Below the pieces are notes generated by a model that was given only the letters and a program-made list of their open reading frames with translations, searched no databases and was not told where the DNA came from. From Thermoplasmata archaeon (GTDB taxonomy: Archaea; Thermoplasmatota; Thermoplasmata; RBG-16-68-12; SOIM01): 64,000 nt of DNA. Shown one piece after another: positions 16,977-24,482 of this stretch (position 1 is its first letter; every line of letters starts with the position of its first letter). The position numbers and the translations under genes are program-made. The stretch covers positions 62,001 to 126,000 of the forward strand of contig JAGLME010000015.1 in NCBI GenBank assembly GCA_023140195.1, read 5' to 3'.

Positions 16977-17866
16977 GGGATATCACGCTCCATGAGCTGG
17001 GTGGCCTTCTCCCGACCTCCGATCACCTCGAGATAATCCTCGTTCGTCTTTATGCCGTACACATACTTATCAAGATAAACTGAGAAATCCTCCTTGCTGG
17101 CCTTCAGGTACTCTTTCAGATGGTCCTCGTCGTAGGTGTAGTACTTGTGGGAAGCCGTTGGATGGCAGCCAAATGGGGCGTCAATGATCGCGTCCACCAG
17201 CATGCCAGGCACGTCTATCCTGTGGGATTTCTGAAGAACGTACTCGTTGGGGACGACCTCCTCCACCTGCAGTATGACCTTGTCGCTGGCCTTTATCATG
17301 TCGAAGTCAGTGAACTTGCTGCCCTCGAAGATCGCATTCCCATACGCATCCGCCTTCTGACAATGCACGATCGATACATCCGGCTGGACCGATCTCACGC
17401 AGAGAACATCCTCCCCGGTGAAAGGGTCCTTTGTGACCTTGTAATCCTCCTGGTTCAACTTGGGCACCGATGTCGTTTCCAGACCCTTTGGCAACGGATG
17501 GAAAGGAAGGGAACTGGCTCCACCTCTCAACGAATATACAGAGAACGCCTCGTCGCATTCCCTCACTCTCAGCTGTCCGCTCTCCGCGAACTTCCTGAAG
17601 TTCAAAGCCAGTCCAAGGTGTTCGAATCCAACATAGGAGCAGTAGATTTCCTCGACCAATCCCGCCCCTATCAACATGTCAGCGTTCGTGCAAGCAGAGG
17701 GACTCGTGACCAACCTCTTGATGCGCTTCTTCTGCCTGATTATCTCCCGGATGACCGCCATGGCGTTGTTGTGCATATGCATCCCACCGACGCCTAGAAC
17801 GCAACCATCCTGGACGAATCTCTCCACCGCTTCGTCAACCCCAATGACCTTCTCTTCCCGAGCCAT
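16970..17866 (-). CDS. Class I CoA-transferase, alpha subunit (GctA-like)
   Basis: A 298-residue alpha subunit partnered with the beta subunit downstream. It shows the N-terminal glycine-rich VLGVGGMHMHNNAMA loop that binds CoA, the central PDVSIVHCQKADAYGNA motif found in GctA/IpdA-like proteins, and the C-terminal SEFL-like helix region DYLEVIGG. The ATG at 17866 follows GGAGTGGGAGGAA, a very strong ribosome site, and a TATA-like TTTATTAAACG lies at about 17885-17897. It is divergent from the SDR-thiolase-DUF35 operon, which suggests that both act on related CoA esters. The glutamate-less beta partner makes the exact reaction uncertain. Confidence 0.82.
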   Translation of the reverse strand: MAREEKVIGVDEAVERFVQDGCVLGVGGMHMHNNAMAVIREIIRQKKRIKRLVTSPSACTNADMLIGAGLVEEIYCSYVGFEHLGLALNFRKFAESGQLRVRECDEAFSVYSLRGGASSLPFHPLPKGLETTSVPKLNQEDYKVTKDPFTGEDVLCVRSVQPDVSIVHCQKADAYGNAIFEGSKFTDFDMIKASDKVILQVEEVVPNEYVLQKSHRIDVPGMLVDAIIDAPFGCHPTASHKYYTYDEDHLKEYLKASKEDFSVYLDKYVYGIKTNEDYLEVIGGREKATQLMERDIPW

Positions 17867-17884
17867 TTCCTCCCACTCCTCAAA

Positions 17885-17897
17885 ACGTTTAATAAAG
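17885..17897 (-). promoter_or_regulatory. TATA-like element for the CoA-transferase pair
   Basis: On the minus strand the sequence reads CGTTTTG-side downstream of CCTTTATTAAACG, about 20-30 bases before the ATG at 17866. The SDR gene in the other direction has its own AT-rich box, CTATTAAAATT, near 17919-17929. Confidence 0.35.
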
Positions 17898-17949
17898 GTA
17901 GCGCATTATCAATGACTGTCTATTAAAATTGTAGGGTTAGGGGGTAGGA

Positions 17950-18693
17950 ATGGAGCTAGAGAACAAGAACGCTATAGTGACAGGAGGCAGTGTCGGTTTG
18001 GGTGCTGCCATTGCCATTGGCCTTGCAGAGGAGGGAGCTAACGTTGCGCTCAACTTCAGGAAGCACGACACCGAAGCAAAGCAGGTGGCGGAAGAGATCG
18101 TGAAGATGGGTCGGAAGGGGCTCGTGGTGCAGGCGGACGTCTCCAACTTCGACGACGCTCAGAAGATGGTGCAGCAGGTCGTCAAGGAGTTCGGAGGCCT
18201 GGACATTCTGGTCTGCAACGCTGGAATCAATTGGGACGGCGTCATATGGAAGATGACCGAGGAACAGTGGGACCGGGTCATGGAGGTCAATCTCAAAGGT
18301 TACTTCAACTACATCAGGGCGGCCACACCCATATTCAAGGAGCAGGGACACGGAAAGATCGTGAACATAACATCCATCAACGGTCTCAGGGGGAAGTTCG
18401 GGCAGACGAATTATTCCGCATCCAAGGGCGGTATCATTGCGCTCACCAAGGCGCTGGCAAAGGAAATGGGAAGATCAAATGTGAACGTCAACGCTGTCGC
18501 TCCGGGCATGATCGCGACGGAGATGATGCTCCAGATCCCAGAGAAGTACATGCAGATCGCAAAGGACGAGACCGTGTTCGGAAGGATCGGCGATCCAGAG
18601 GACGTCTCCAATGTTGTTAATTTCCTGTGCAGCGAGAAGTCCAGGCACATCACTGGCGGAGTGATCAAGGTCGATGGCGGTCAGTACATCTAG
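17950..18693 (+). CDS. Short-chain dehydrogenase/reductase (FabG-like, 3-hydroxyacyl-CoA dehydrogenase candidate)
   Basis: A 247-residue classical SDR. The nucleotide motif is TGGSVGLGAAIAIG, a variant of TGxxxGIG. The NNAG-equivalent is VCNAGINWDG, the catalytic serine is in ITSINGLRG, and the Tyr-Lys pair is in NYSASKGG. FabG-like proteins next to thiolases and DUF35 proteins usually oxidise a 3-hydroxyacyl-CoA to the 3-oxoacyl-CoA before thiolysis, which is the likely job here. The ATG at 17950 is preceded by AGGGGGTAGG. The thiolase gene follows after nine bases. Confidence 0.87.
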   Translation: MELENKNAIVTGGSVGLGAAIAIGLAEEGANVALNFRKHDTEAKQVAEEIVKMGRKGLVVQADVSNFDDAQKMVQQVVKEFGGLDILVCNAGINWDGVIWKMTEEQWDRVMEVNLKGYFNYIRAATPIFKEQGHGKIVNITSINGLRGKFGQTNYSASKGGIIALTKALAKEMGRSNVNVNAVAPGMIATEMMLQIPEKYMQIAKDETVFGRIGDPEDVSNVVNFLCSEKSRHITGGVIKVDGGQYI

Positions 18694-18702
18694 GTGGTTA
18701 AG

Positions 18703-19851
18703 ATGAAGGTTGGAGTTGTTGGAATAGGACACGGGAAGTTCGGAAGGAGAGAGGACAACACCGTTCAGGAGCTCGCGTTCGAGCCCTTCAGGGACGCTCT
18801 GGAGGATTCGGGTCTTTCCAAGGATGATATCAAGGCGACAATAATCGGTTCATCACCCGAGTATCACAAACAGAGGTCCATTTCGGGCGTGGTCGCTGAG
18901 TATCTGGGTGTGAACCCGCAGATGACGTTTCTGGTTGAAGCTGCCTGCGCATCAAGTAGCGCGGCTCTTCACAGCGCCGTAGCCTACATTAAGTCCGGCA
19001 TGTACGACGTCGTGGCCGTTCTGGGTCTGCAGAAGATGACCGAGCTCACGACACCCGAGATCCTGGCTCTGATGGGCAGGGTCGGAGATGTTCAATGGGA
19101 ATCGGTGTTCGGCACAACATTCCCCGGATACTACGCGATGTATGCAAGGAGGCACATGTACGATTATGGGACGACAGAGGAACACATGGCCATGGTGGCT
19201 GTGAAGAATCACTTGCATGGGGTGGACAATCCGAACGCCATGTTCCAGAAGGAGATCGTGCTGGAGAAGGTATTGGGGTCTAGGCCCGTTGCATCCCCGT
19301 TGAAGCTGTACGACTGCTGCGGGAACGCCGATGGGGCTGCATGTTTGATTATTGCCGGCGAGGAGAAGGCCAAGAAGATCAGCGACACACCGGTCTGGCT
19401 GAAGGGAATGGGGGCTGCAAGTGCGTCCATGTCCGTTCTCAGAAGGGAGAAGTTGAACACGATACCAAGCGCAGTGGAAGCGTCGAAACAAGCCTACAAA
19501 CAGGCCGGGATCGGACCCAAGGACCTGAGCCTCGCAGAGGTGCATGACTGCTTCACGATTGCCGAGATCATCGCATACGAGGACCTGGGACTGGCAAAGA
19601 AAGGAGAGGGTTCCAAGCTCATAGAAGAAGGTCAGACCTACAAGGACGGTGACATGCCGGTGAATGTGGATGGAGGTCTCAAAGCCAAGGGCCATCCGGT
19701 CGGTGCCACTGGTGCATCCATGGCCGTAGAGGCGGTCAAGCAGATCAGAGGTGAGGCCGGTAAGAGGCAGGTGGACGGTGCTGAATACGCTCTGATGCAC
19801 AACGTCGGAGGGATTGGACAGTACTGCTTCGTCAATATATTCTCGAGGTGA
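18703..19851 (+). CDS. Thiolase (SCP-x/acetyl-CoA C-acyltransferase type)
   Basis: A 382-residue thiolase of the archaeal/SCP2 type. The acylated cysteine is Cys82 in EAACASSSAAL; the base and second catalytic region are LAEVHDCFTIAE and [11 protein letters not shown] near the C-terminus. These enzymes either cleave 3-oxoacyl-CoA or condense two acyl-CoAs. The gene is directly followed by a DUF35 zinc-ribbon/OB-fold protein, the usual partner that forms a complex with such thiolases. The archaeal mevalonate trio also contains an HMG-CoA synthase, which is absent here, so a catabolic 3-oxoacyl-CoA thiolase is more likely. ATG at 18703 follows AGGTGG; an in-frame GTG at 18694 would add three residues. 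Confidence 0.87.
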   Translation: MKVGVVGIGHGKFGRREDNTVQELAFEPFRDALEDSGLSKDDIKATIIGSSPEYHKQRSISGVVAEYLGVNPQMTFLVEAACASSSAALHSAVAYIKSGMYDVVAVLGLQKMTELTTPEILALMGRVGDVQWESVFGTTFPGYYAMYARRHMYDYGTTEEHMAMVAVKNHLHGVDNPNAMFQKEIVLEKVLGSRPVASPLKLYDCCGNADGAACLIIAGEEKAKKISDTPVWLKGMGAASASMSVLRREKLNTIPSAVEASKQAYKQAGIGPKDLSLAEVHDCFTIAEIIAYEDLGLAKKGEGSKLIEEGQTYKDGDMPVNVDGGLKAKGHPVGATGASMAVEAVKQIRGEAGKRQVDGAEYALMHNVGGIGQYCFVNIFSR

Positions 19852-19856
19852 TAAGC

Positions 19857-20255
19857 GTGGAATTAGGAAAGATCAGTTTTGTACCCCCTTCGAAGATCAA
19901 GGAATACCTGACATATCTGGAAGATGGCAAGATCGCCGGCACCAAGTGCAAGAACTGCGGGACACCTCATTTCCCACCAAGGGCGGATTGCGACAACTGC
20001 ATGTCAGACGATATGGAATGGACCGTCAGGGATCCCAAGGGGGAGATCGTCACCTACACGACGATCCACATCGGTCCGACCGGCTTCGAGGACGCGGTCC
20101 CGTACACGATCTGCATGGTGGAACTGGAGGGAGGCGGAAGGCTCCTGGGCTGGCTGGACGAGGCGAAGGAAGAGGACATCACTGTAGGTCAGGATGTCAG
20201 TATCAATTTGAAAGAATTTGAGGGTGACAGAATTATATATGCCGTCCGTTTGTAG
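19857..20255 (+). CDS. DUF35 zinc-ribbon/OB-fold acyl-CoA-associated protein
   Basis: A 132-residue protein. The rubredoxin-like zinc ribbon (CKNCG...CDNC) is followed by an OB-fold with IVTYTTIHIGPTGFED and MVELEGGGRLLGWL. DUF35 proteins bind CoA esters and bridge partner enzymes such as thiolases; BbsA of anaerobic toluene metabolism and the archaeal thiolase/HMG-CoA-synthase bridge are known examples. GTG at 19857 follows GAGGTG; a GTG at 19848 overlaps the thiolase stop and would add three residues. It is best read as the accessory subunit of the preceding thiolase. Confidence 0.85.
   Translation: MELGKISFVPPSKIKEYLTYLEDGKIAGTKCKNCGTPHFPPRADCDNCMSDDMEWTVRDPKGEIVTYTTIHIGPTGFEDAVPYTICMVELEGGGRLLGWLDEAKEEDITVGQDVSINLKEFEGDRIIYAVRL
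20231..20240 (+). promoter_or_regulatory. TATA-like box before the histone-deacetylase-family gene
   Basis: AATTATATAT lies 34-43 bases before the GTG at 20274. It is inside the 3' end of the DUF35 gene, so it would give the downstream gene its own transcript. Confidence 0.4.
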
Positions 20256-20273
20256 TGCCATACTTCGTGTGAG

Positions 20274-21446
20274 GTGCTCGGACTGGCTGAATACGGTCTC
20301 ATCTACTCCGATGGCTTGCTGAAATACGATTTTGGCTCCTTTCATCCCTTGAACCAGCTGAGGATGAAGTTGGCTTTTGAACTGATCAAGGATTTTGGAT
20401 TGGTGGACAGGCCGCATGTGAAGGTGGTTCAGCCGACCATGGCGAATGAGGAAAAAGTCCTCTTGGCCCATGATGAGGAATACGTCAGCGTCGTCAAGGA
20501 CCTCTCGTCCGGGGTACATCATCCCGATTCTTTCCGTTACGGTTTTGGACTTGGGGACAACCCTGTCTTCGAAGGTATGCATGAGGCTTCATTGTTGCAC
20601 CTGGGAGGCACGCTGAAGGCCTGTGATATGGTACAGAACGGTGATGTCCAGCACGTCTTCTCCATGGGGGGCGGGTTCCATCATGCGTTGAGGAAGAGGG
20701 CATCCGGGTTCTGCATCTACAACGATGTCGTGGTCGCCATCAGGCACCTTCAGAAGGAACACTCGGTCAGCAAGATAATGTATGCGGACGTCGACGCACA
20801 TCACGCGGACGGCGTTCAGATCGCGCTGTATGATGATCCGAGCGTCATGAACTTCTCCATACACGAGAGTGGGAAGTTCCTCTATCCAGGGACGGGTCAC
20901 TCTGAAGAGACCGGTGAGGGCGAGGGAAAAGGGTACACCTGCAATCTTCCCCTGCGGCCAGATACCCATGACGAATCATTCATGAAGGCCTTCGAAGAGA
21001 TCTTTCCACCATTGGCACGTGCCTTCAAACCGGACATCCTGCTGACTCAGTTCGGGGTGGACATGCACTTCGATGATTCCCTCAGCCACATCAATCTCAC
21101 CACAAAATCATATGACATGTTAGCACGGACCTTCCACAAGGTTGCCCACGATGTATGTGACGGCCGATGGGTCTGCTTGGGAGGAGGAGGCTATTCATCT
21201 CGGTCGGTCTCCAGAATATGGACCATTCTTTTCGCAAGGATGATCGAGGCCAATCCACCGACATACCTTTCCGAACGCTGGAGAAACCTCTACAGGAAAA
21301 CCGCGAAGGAGGATCCGGGCGAGGAACTCTTTGACGATCCCACACTTTTCGGAGCTGAAGACGCGGTCGTCGTTTCAGAGACCAGGAAGGCGATAGAGAG
21401 GGCAAGGAGGGTTGTGTCGGCTCTTGAGCAGAAGGGGAAAGAATGA
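20274..21446 (+). CDS. Histone deacetylase / acetoin-utilisation (AcuC) family protein
   Basis: A 390-residue zinc amidohydrolase. The family features appear in order: the N-terminal FGSFHPLN, the active-site GGGFHHALRKRASGFC with the tandem histidines, the zinc ligands DVDAHHADGVQ, the third ligand region TQFGVDMHFDD, and LGGGGYSS. Archaeal members deacetylate proteins or small molecules such as polyamines or acetyl-CoA-synthetase lysines. With so much acyl-CoA chemistry around, deacylation of metabolic enzymes is a reasonable idea but not shown. GTG at 20274. The stop overlaps the next gene (ATGA), which may only reflect tight packing. Confidence 0.85.
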   Translation: MLGLAEYGLIYSDGLLKYDFGSFHPLNQLRMKLAFELIKDFGLVDRPHVKVVQPTMANEEKVLLAHDEEYVSVVKDLSSGVHHPDSFRYGFGLGDNPVFEGMHEASLLHLGGTLKACDMVQNGDVQHVFSMGGGFHHALRKRASGFCIYNDVVVAIRHLQKEHSVSKIMYADVDAHHADGVQIALYDDPSVMNFSIHESGKFLYPGTGHSEETGEGEGKGYTCNLPLRPDTHDESFMKAFEEIFPPLARAFKPDILLTQFGVDMHFDDSLSHINLTTKSYDMLARTFHKVAHDVCDGRWVCLGGGGYSSRSVSRIWTILFARMIEANPPTYLSERWRNLYRKTAKEDPGEELFDDPTLFGAEDAVVVSETRKAIERARRVVSALEQKGKE

Positions 21447-22165
21447 AGAACGTTGTCGTCACCAAGAACCTGGTCAAGAAGTTCGGAGATCTGACCGCGG
21501 TTGATGACCTGAACCTTGAGATACCAAAGGGCGAGATATTCGGGTTCATCGGACCCAATGGTTCCGGCAAGACCACCGCAATAAAGATTCTCTGCGGACT
21601 ACTAAAGCCCACTTCCGGCGAATCGTACGTCCTCGGTAAGAAGATCCCCAATACCAGCATCTTTCCAAGAATTGGCTACATGCCCCAAGAAACCGCTCTC
21701 TACCTGGACCTGACCGTCAAGCAGACGATCCAGTTCTTTGGTGAGATTTACGGATTGTCGAAGGATGCGATTGCCAAGAGGGAGGAGGAGATGCTTGATT
21801 TCGTCGATCTCAAAGCCAGACGCAACGAGATTGTGGACAACCTGAGCGGTGGGATGAAACACCGTCTGTCCCTCGCCGTAAGCCTCATCCATGAACCTGA
21901 GCTTCTCCTCTTGGACGAGCCGACGGTCGGTGTGGACCCTGAACTCCGGAGTTCTTTCTGGAGTTACTTCAAGGACCTGGCCAGCAAAGGTGTGACTGTT
22001 CTGATAACGACGCATTACATGGACGAGGCCAACAGGTGCGACCGGGTCGGGATGATCAGGCTCGGCAAACTGGTGGCTGTCGGCTCACCAGCGCACATGA
22101 AGGAAGAGACCGGACAGCCATCCCTTGAGGACGCCTTTCTCTGGTATCTCAGGGGGGAGAAGTGA
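21443..22165 (+). CDS. ABC transporter ATP-binding protein (ABC-2 type exporter)
   Basis: A 240-residue ATPase with Walker A GPNGSGKTT, signature LSGGMKHRLSLA, Walker B LLLLDEPTVGVDP and the switch histidine TTHYMDEA. The pattern is that of DrrA/CcmA-like exporters for drugs, lipids or polysaccharides. The ATG overlaps the stop of the deacetylase gene by four bases, and its own stop overlaps the permease start. The C-terminal region after residue 215 is short. Confidence 0.9.
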   Translation: MKNVVVTKNLVKKFGDLTAVDDLNLEIPKGEIFGFIGPNGSGKTTAIKILCGLLKPTSGESYVLGKKIPNTSIFPRIGYMPQETALYLDLTVKQTIQFFGEIYGLSKDAIAKREEEMLDFVDLKARRNEIVDNLSGGMKHRLSLAVSLIHEPELLLLDEPTVGVDPELRSSFWSYFKDLASKGVTVLITTHYMDEANRCDRVGMIRLGKLVAVGSPAHMKEETGQPSLEDAFLWYLRGEK

Positions 22166-23352
22166 TGGGCCTCCGAGTCAGCGTTGCAATCGCCAAGAAC
22201 ATCCTGCGCCAGATAAGTCATGACAGAAGGACCGTCGGGATGATCGTGATGATGCCCCTTATGTTCATCTTTCTCTTTGGTTACACCTTCGCCGGTGAAC
22301 CCGAGAACATTAGGACCATTGTTGTCAATCAGGACAACGGAGTTCTGATTTCTCTGCCCAACATCTCAGGGCCTGTCACCCTGTACTTCTCAGAGGCGGT
22401 CTTGGATAACATCGACACCAACAAACTCTCGCTCGAGTATGTGGACGATCTTGATGACGCCCTCGAGGAAGTGGAAGATGGCCAAGCATGGGCGGTGATT
22501 CACTTTCCTTTGAACTTCAGTCTTTCCCTTCAACAGCGGATACTCGGGACCCAGAATGACAGCATGCCAGACACGGTAATGACGCTACATCTTGACGGCA
22601 GCAATTCCCAGGTCGCGTCCAGTATCGTAGCGGAGGTCAACGGTGCGATATTCGAGACCATTGAGGAGCATAACCCAGATCTCTCCATGTCGTCTCTGAT
22701 CAATACCAATCACGTTTACGGCGAGAACGTCCGCTTCATAGATTTCTTCGCTCCGGGGATAATCGGCCTGATAACCACCATGATAACGATCATTCTCACC
22801 ATTGTCGCCTTCGTCAGGGAAAGAACGAATGGCACACTTGACCGCCTGTTCGTCTCTCCAGCCCAACCCAGTGACATCGTCATGGGCTATACAATGACCT
22901 TCAGCTTGATCGCGCTCTTCCAGTCGATCGAACTGGTGGCAGTGGCAAGCCTTCTGTTCAACATAGCCTTCGTGGGTAGCATCTTCTTTGCTCTTGCTCT
23001 GATCGTGATCTACGCAATAGGCATACTGGGTCTCGGGATCCTGCTGTCCACGCTGGCGAAGAACGAGTTCCAGGCCATCCAGTTCGTTCCTCTCATATTC
23101 ACACCCTCCATTCTGCTGGCAGGCATCCTTTGGCCCATCGAATCAATGCCTGGATTCATAAGACCCGTCTCATCGCTTATTCCCCTGACCTATCTGGCAG
23201 ACGCCCTCAGGTCCGTGATGATCAGGGGTTGGGGGCCGATCGAGGTCTGGGTCCAATTGACCTTCCTTGTTGTCTTCGCACTTCTCACGATTGGGGCCAG
23301 CATTGTGCTTTTGAAGATAAAATCGAATCGCATGGGCTTCAGGAAGAAGTGA
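22165..23352 (+). CDS. ABC-2 type transporter permease
   Basis: A 395-residue permease with one membrane helix near the N-terminus (MIVMMPLMFIFLFGYTF), an extracytoplasmic domain of about 170 residues, and a block of five helices in the C-terminal half. The conserved LDRLFVSPAQPSDIVMGY and LAGILWPIESMP regions are typical of ABC-2/DrrB proteins with an extended loop. The ATG at 22165 shares its first base with the ATPase stop and follows GGGGGAGAAG. Together with the ATPase it forms a homodimeric-type exporter; the cargo is unknown. Confidence 0.88.
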   Translation: MGLRVSVAIAKNILRQISHDRRTVGMIVMMPLMFIFLFGYTFAGEPENIRTIVVNQDNGVLISLPNISGPVTLYFSEAVLDNIDTNKLSLEYVDDLDDALEEVEDGQAWAVIHFPLNFSLSLQQRILGTQNDSMPDTVMTLHLDGSNSQVASSIVAEVNGAIFETIEEHNPDLSMSSLINTNHVYGENVRFIDFFAPGIIGLITTMITIILTIVAFVRERTNGTLDRLFVSPAQPSDIVMGYTMTFSLIALFQSIELVAVASLLFNIAFVGSIFFALALIVIYAIGILGLGILLSTLAKNEFQAIQFVPLIFTPSILLAGILWPIESMPGFIRPVSSLIPLTYLADALRSVMIRGWGPIEVWVQLTFLVVFALLTIGASIVLLKIKSNRMGFRKK

Positions 23353-23353
23353 C

Positions 23354-24307
23354 CTAGAGCTTCTCACCGCACTGTCCGCAGTACTCGAACATATCGGGGA
23401 TCCCTTTTGCGCCACACTTGCCACACTCCTTCTCGTAAGGTCCCCACACGAACTCGGATGATTTTCCCTCAGCCGCCAGATCTCTCAGTTTTCTGTAGCC
23501 GGTCTCCCTCTTCTCCACAAAGGACTTCATCCCTTCCCACGTCTCATAGCTGGAGAAATGCACCGACAGCCAATCTCTTGCGTGTCCAACGGTCTGGTAC
23601 CACGAAAGGTCCTTCCAGAAATTCACCTGCTGTTTGGTGTATCTCATGCACTCCGGGAACTTGTCTATCAGCTTCGCGGTCATCCTGTCGACGGCGGCAT
23701 CCAATTCCTCATAAGGCACGACTTCGTTGATCAGTCCCCAATCCATCGCCTTCTTTGCCGATATCTTCTCACAAAGGAACAGGATCTCCCTGGCCCTTCG
23801 GTCCCCCACGATTATGGGCAGGAACTGGGTCGCACCACCGGCCGCCACTGAGCCGACCTTTGTTCCCACTTGCAGCACGGTCGCATGTTCCGCAGCTATC
23901 GAAAGATCACAGGACATATGGAACTCGTTTCCTCCGCCAGCCACCACTCCATTCACCCTTGCTATCGTGGGCTTCCCGCAGTTGCGCAGCATGTCGTGCG
24001 CGTAATTGTAATCGCCCATCCACTTCCAGAAGTCCCTGGGTTTGACGGTGTAATTGTCTGCGTATTCCTTCACATCCCCGCCCGTGCAGAACGCCTTGTC
24101 ACCTGCTCCGGTCAGTACCAGGACAGCTATCGAATCGTCCCACGACGCGTCCTTGAACGCCTCGCCCATCTCCCTCAGAGCCAGGATGCTGTATGCGTTG
24201 TACACTTCTGGTCTGTTTATCGTGACCTTGGCCACATAGTCCTTCTTCTCATAGATGATGTCCTTGAAGCCGAACTCCTCTGCCGGTTTTGGTTCGAAAT
24301 TCCCCAT
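23354..24307 (-). CDS. Enoyl-CoA hydratase/isomerase-family protein with C-terminal zinc ribbon
   Basis: This 317-residue crotonase-fold protein has the oxyanion-hole motifs DKAFCTGGDVKEY and NGVVAGGGNEFHMSCD. The segment GTKVGSVAAGGATQFLP with LCEKISAKKA resembles, from memory, ring-opening members such as 6-oxocyclohex-1-ene-1-carbonyl-CoA hydrolase (BamA/Oah) and naphthoate synthase (MenB) more than ordinary hydratases. After the fold (about residue 290) a four-cysteine ribbon, CGKCG...YCGQCG, is appended, which is unusual for crotonases. A ring hydrolase acting after the benzoyl-CoA reductase would complete that pathway; a plain hydratase is the alternative. The gene faces the exporter convergently. 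A TATA-like AATAAATATCG lies near 24342-24352 on the minus strand. Confidence 0.72.
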   Translation of the reverse strand: MGNFEPKPAEEFGFKDIIYEKKDYVAKVTINRPEVYNAYSILALREMGEAFKDASWDDSIAVLVLTGAGDKAFCTGGDVKEYADNYTVKPRDFWKWMGDYNYAHDMLRNCGKPTIARVNGVVAGGGNEFHMSCDLSIAAEHATVLQVGTKVGSVAAGGATQFLPIIVGDRRAREILFLCEKISAKKAMDWGLINEVVPYEELDAAVDRMTAKLIDKFPECMRYTKQQVNFWKDLSWYQTVGHARDWLSVHFSSYETWEGMKSFVEKRETGYRKLRDLAAEGKSSEFVWGPYEKECGKCGAKGIPDMFEYCGQCGEKL

Positions 24308-24420
24308 ATGTACTCCTCCCCATTCGGGCGTAAGCCACCTGCGATATTTATTGTTTTGGAAGGCCCAATCTGAGGTGGCGATATCTCCCGATTATTCGTT
24401 TCAGAACTGGCCACCGAACC

Positions 24421-24430
24421 CTTTTTATAT
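24421..24430 (+). promoter_or_regulatory. TATA-like box before the giant surface protein
   Basis: CTTTTTATAT lies about 53-62 bases before the ATG at 24483. The GGAGG ribosome site is at 24471-24475, so a transcript starting near 24455 would have a leader of about 28 bases. Confidence 0.5.
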
Positions 24431-24482
24431 CGGGAGTCATAGGCGTTTGTCAGTGGATGGAATAGGGATTGGAGGATAATAG

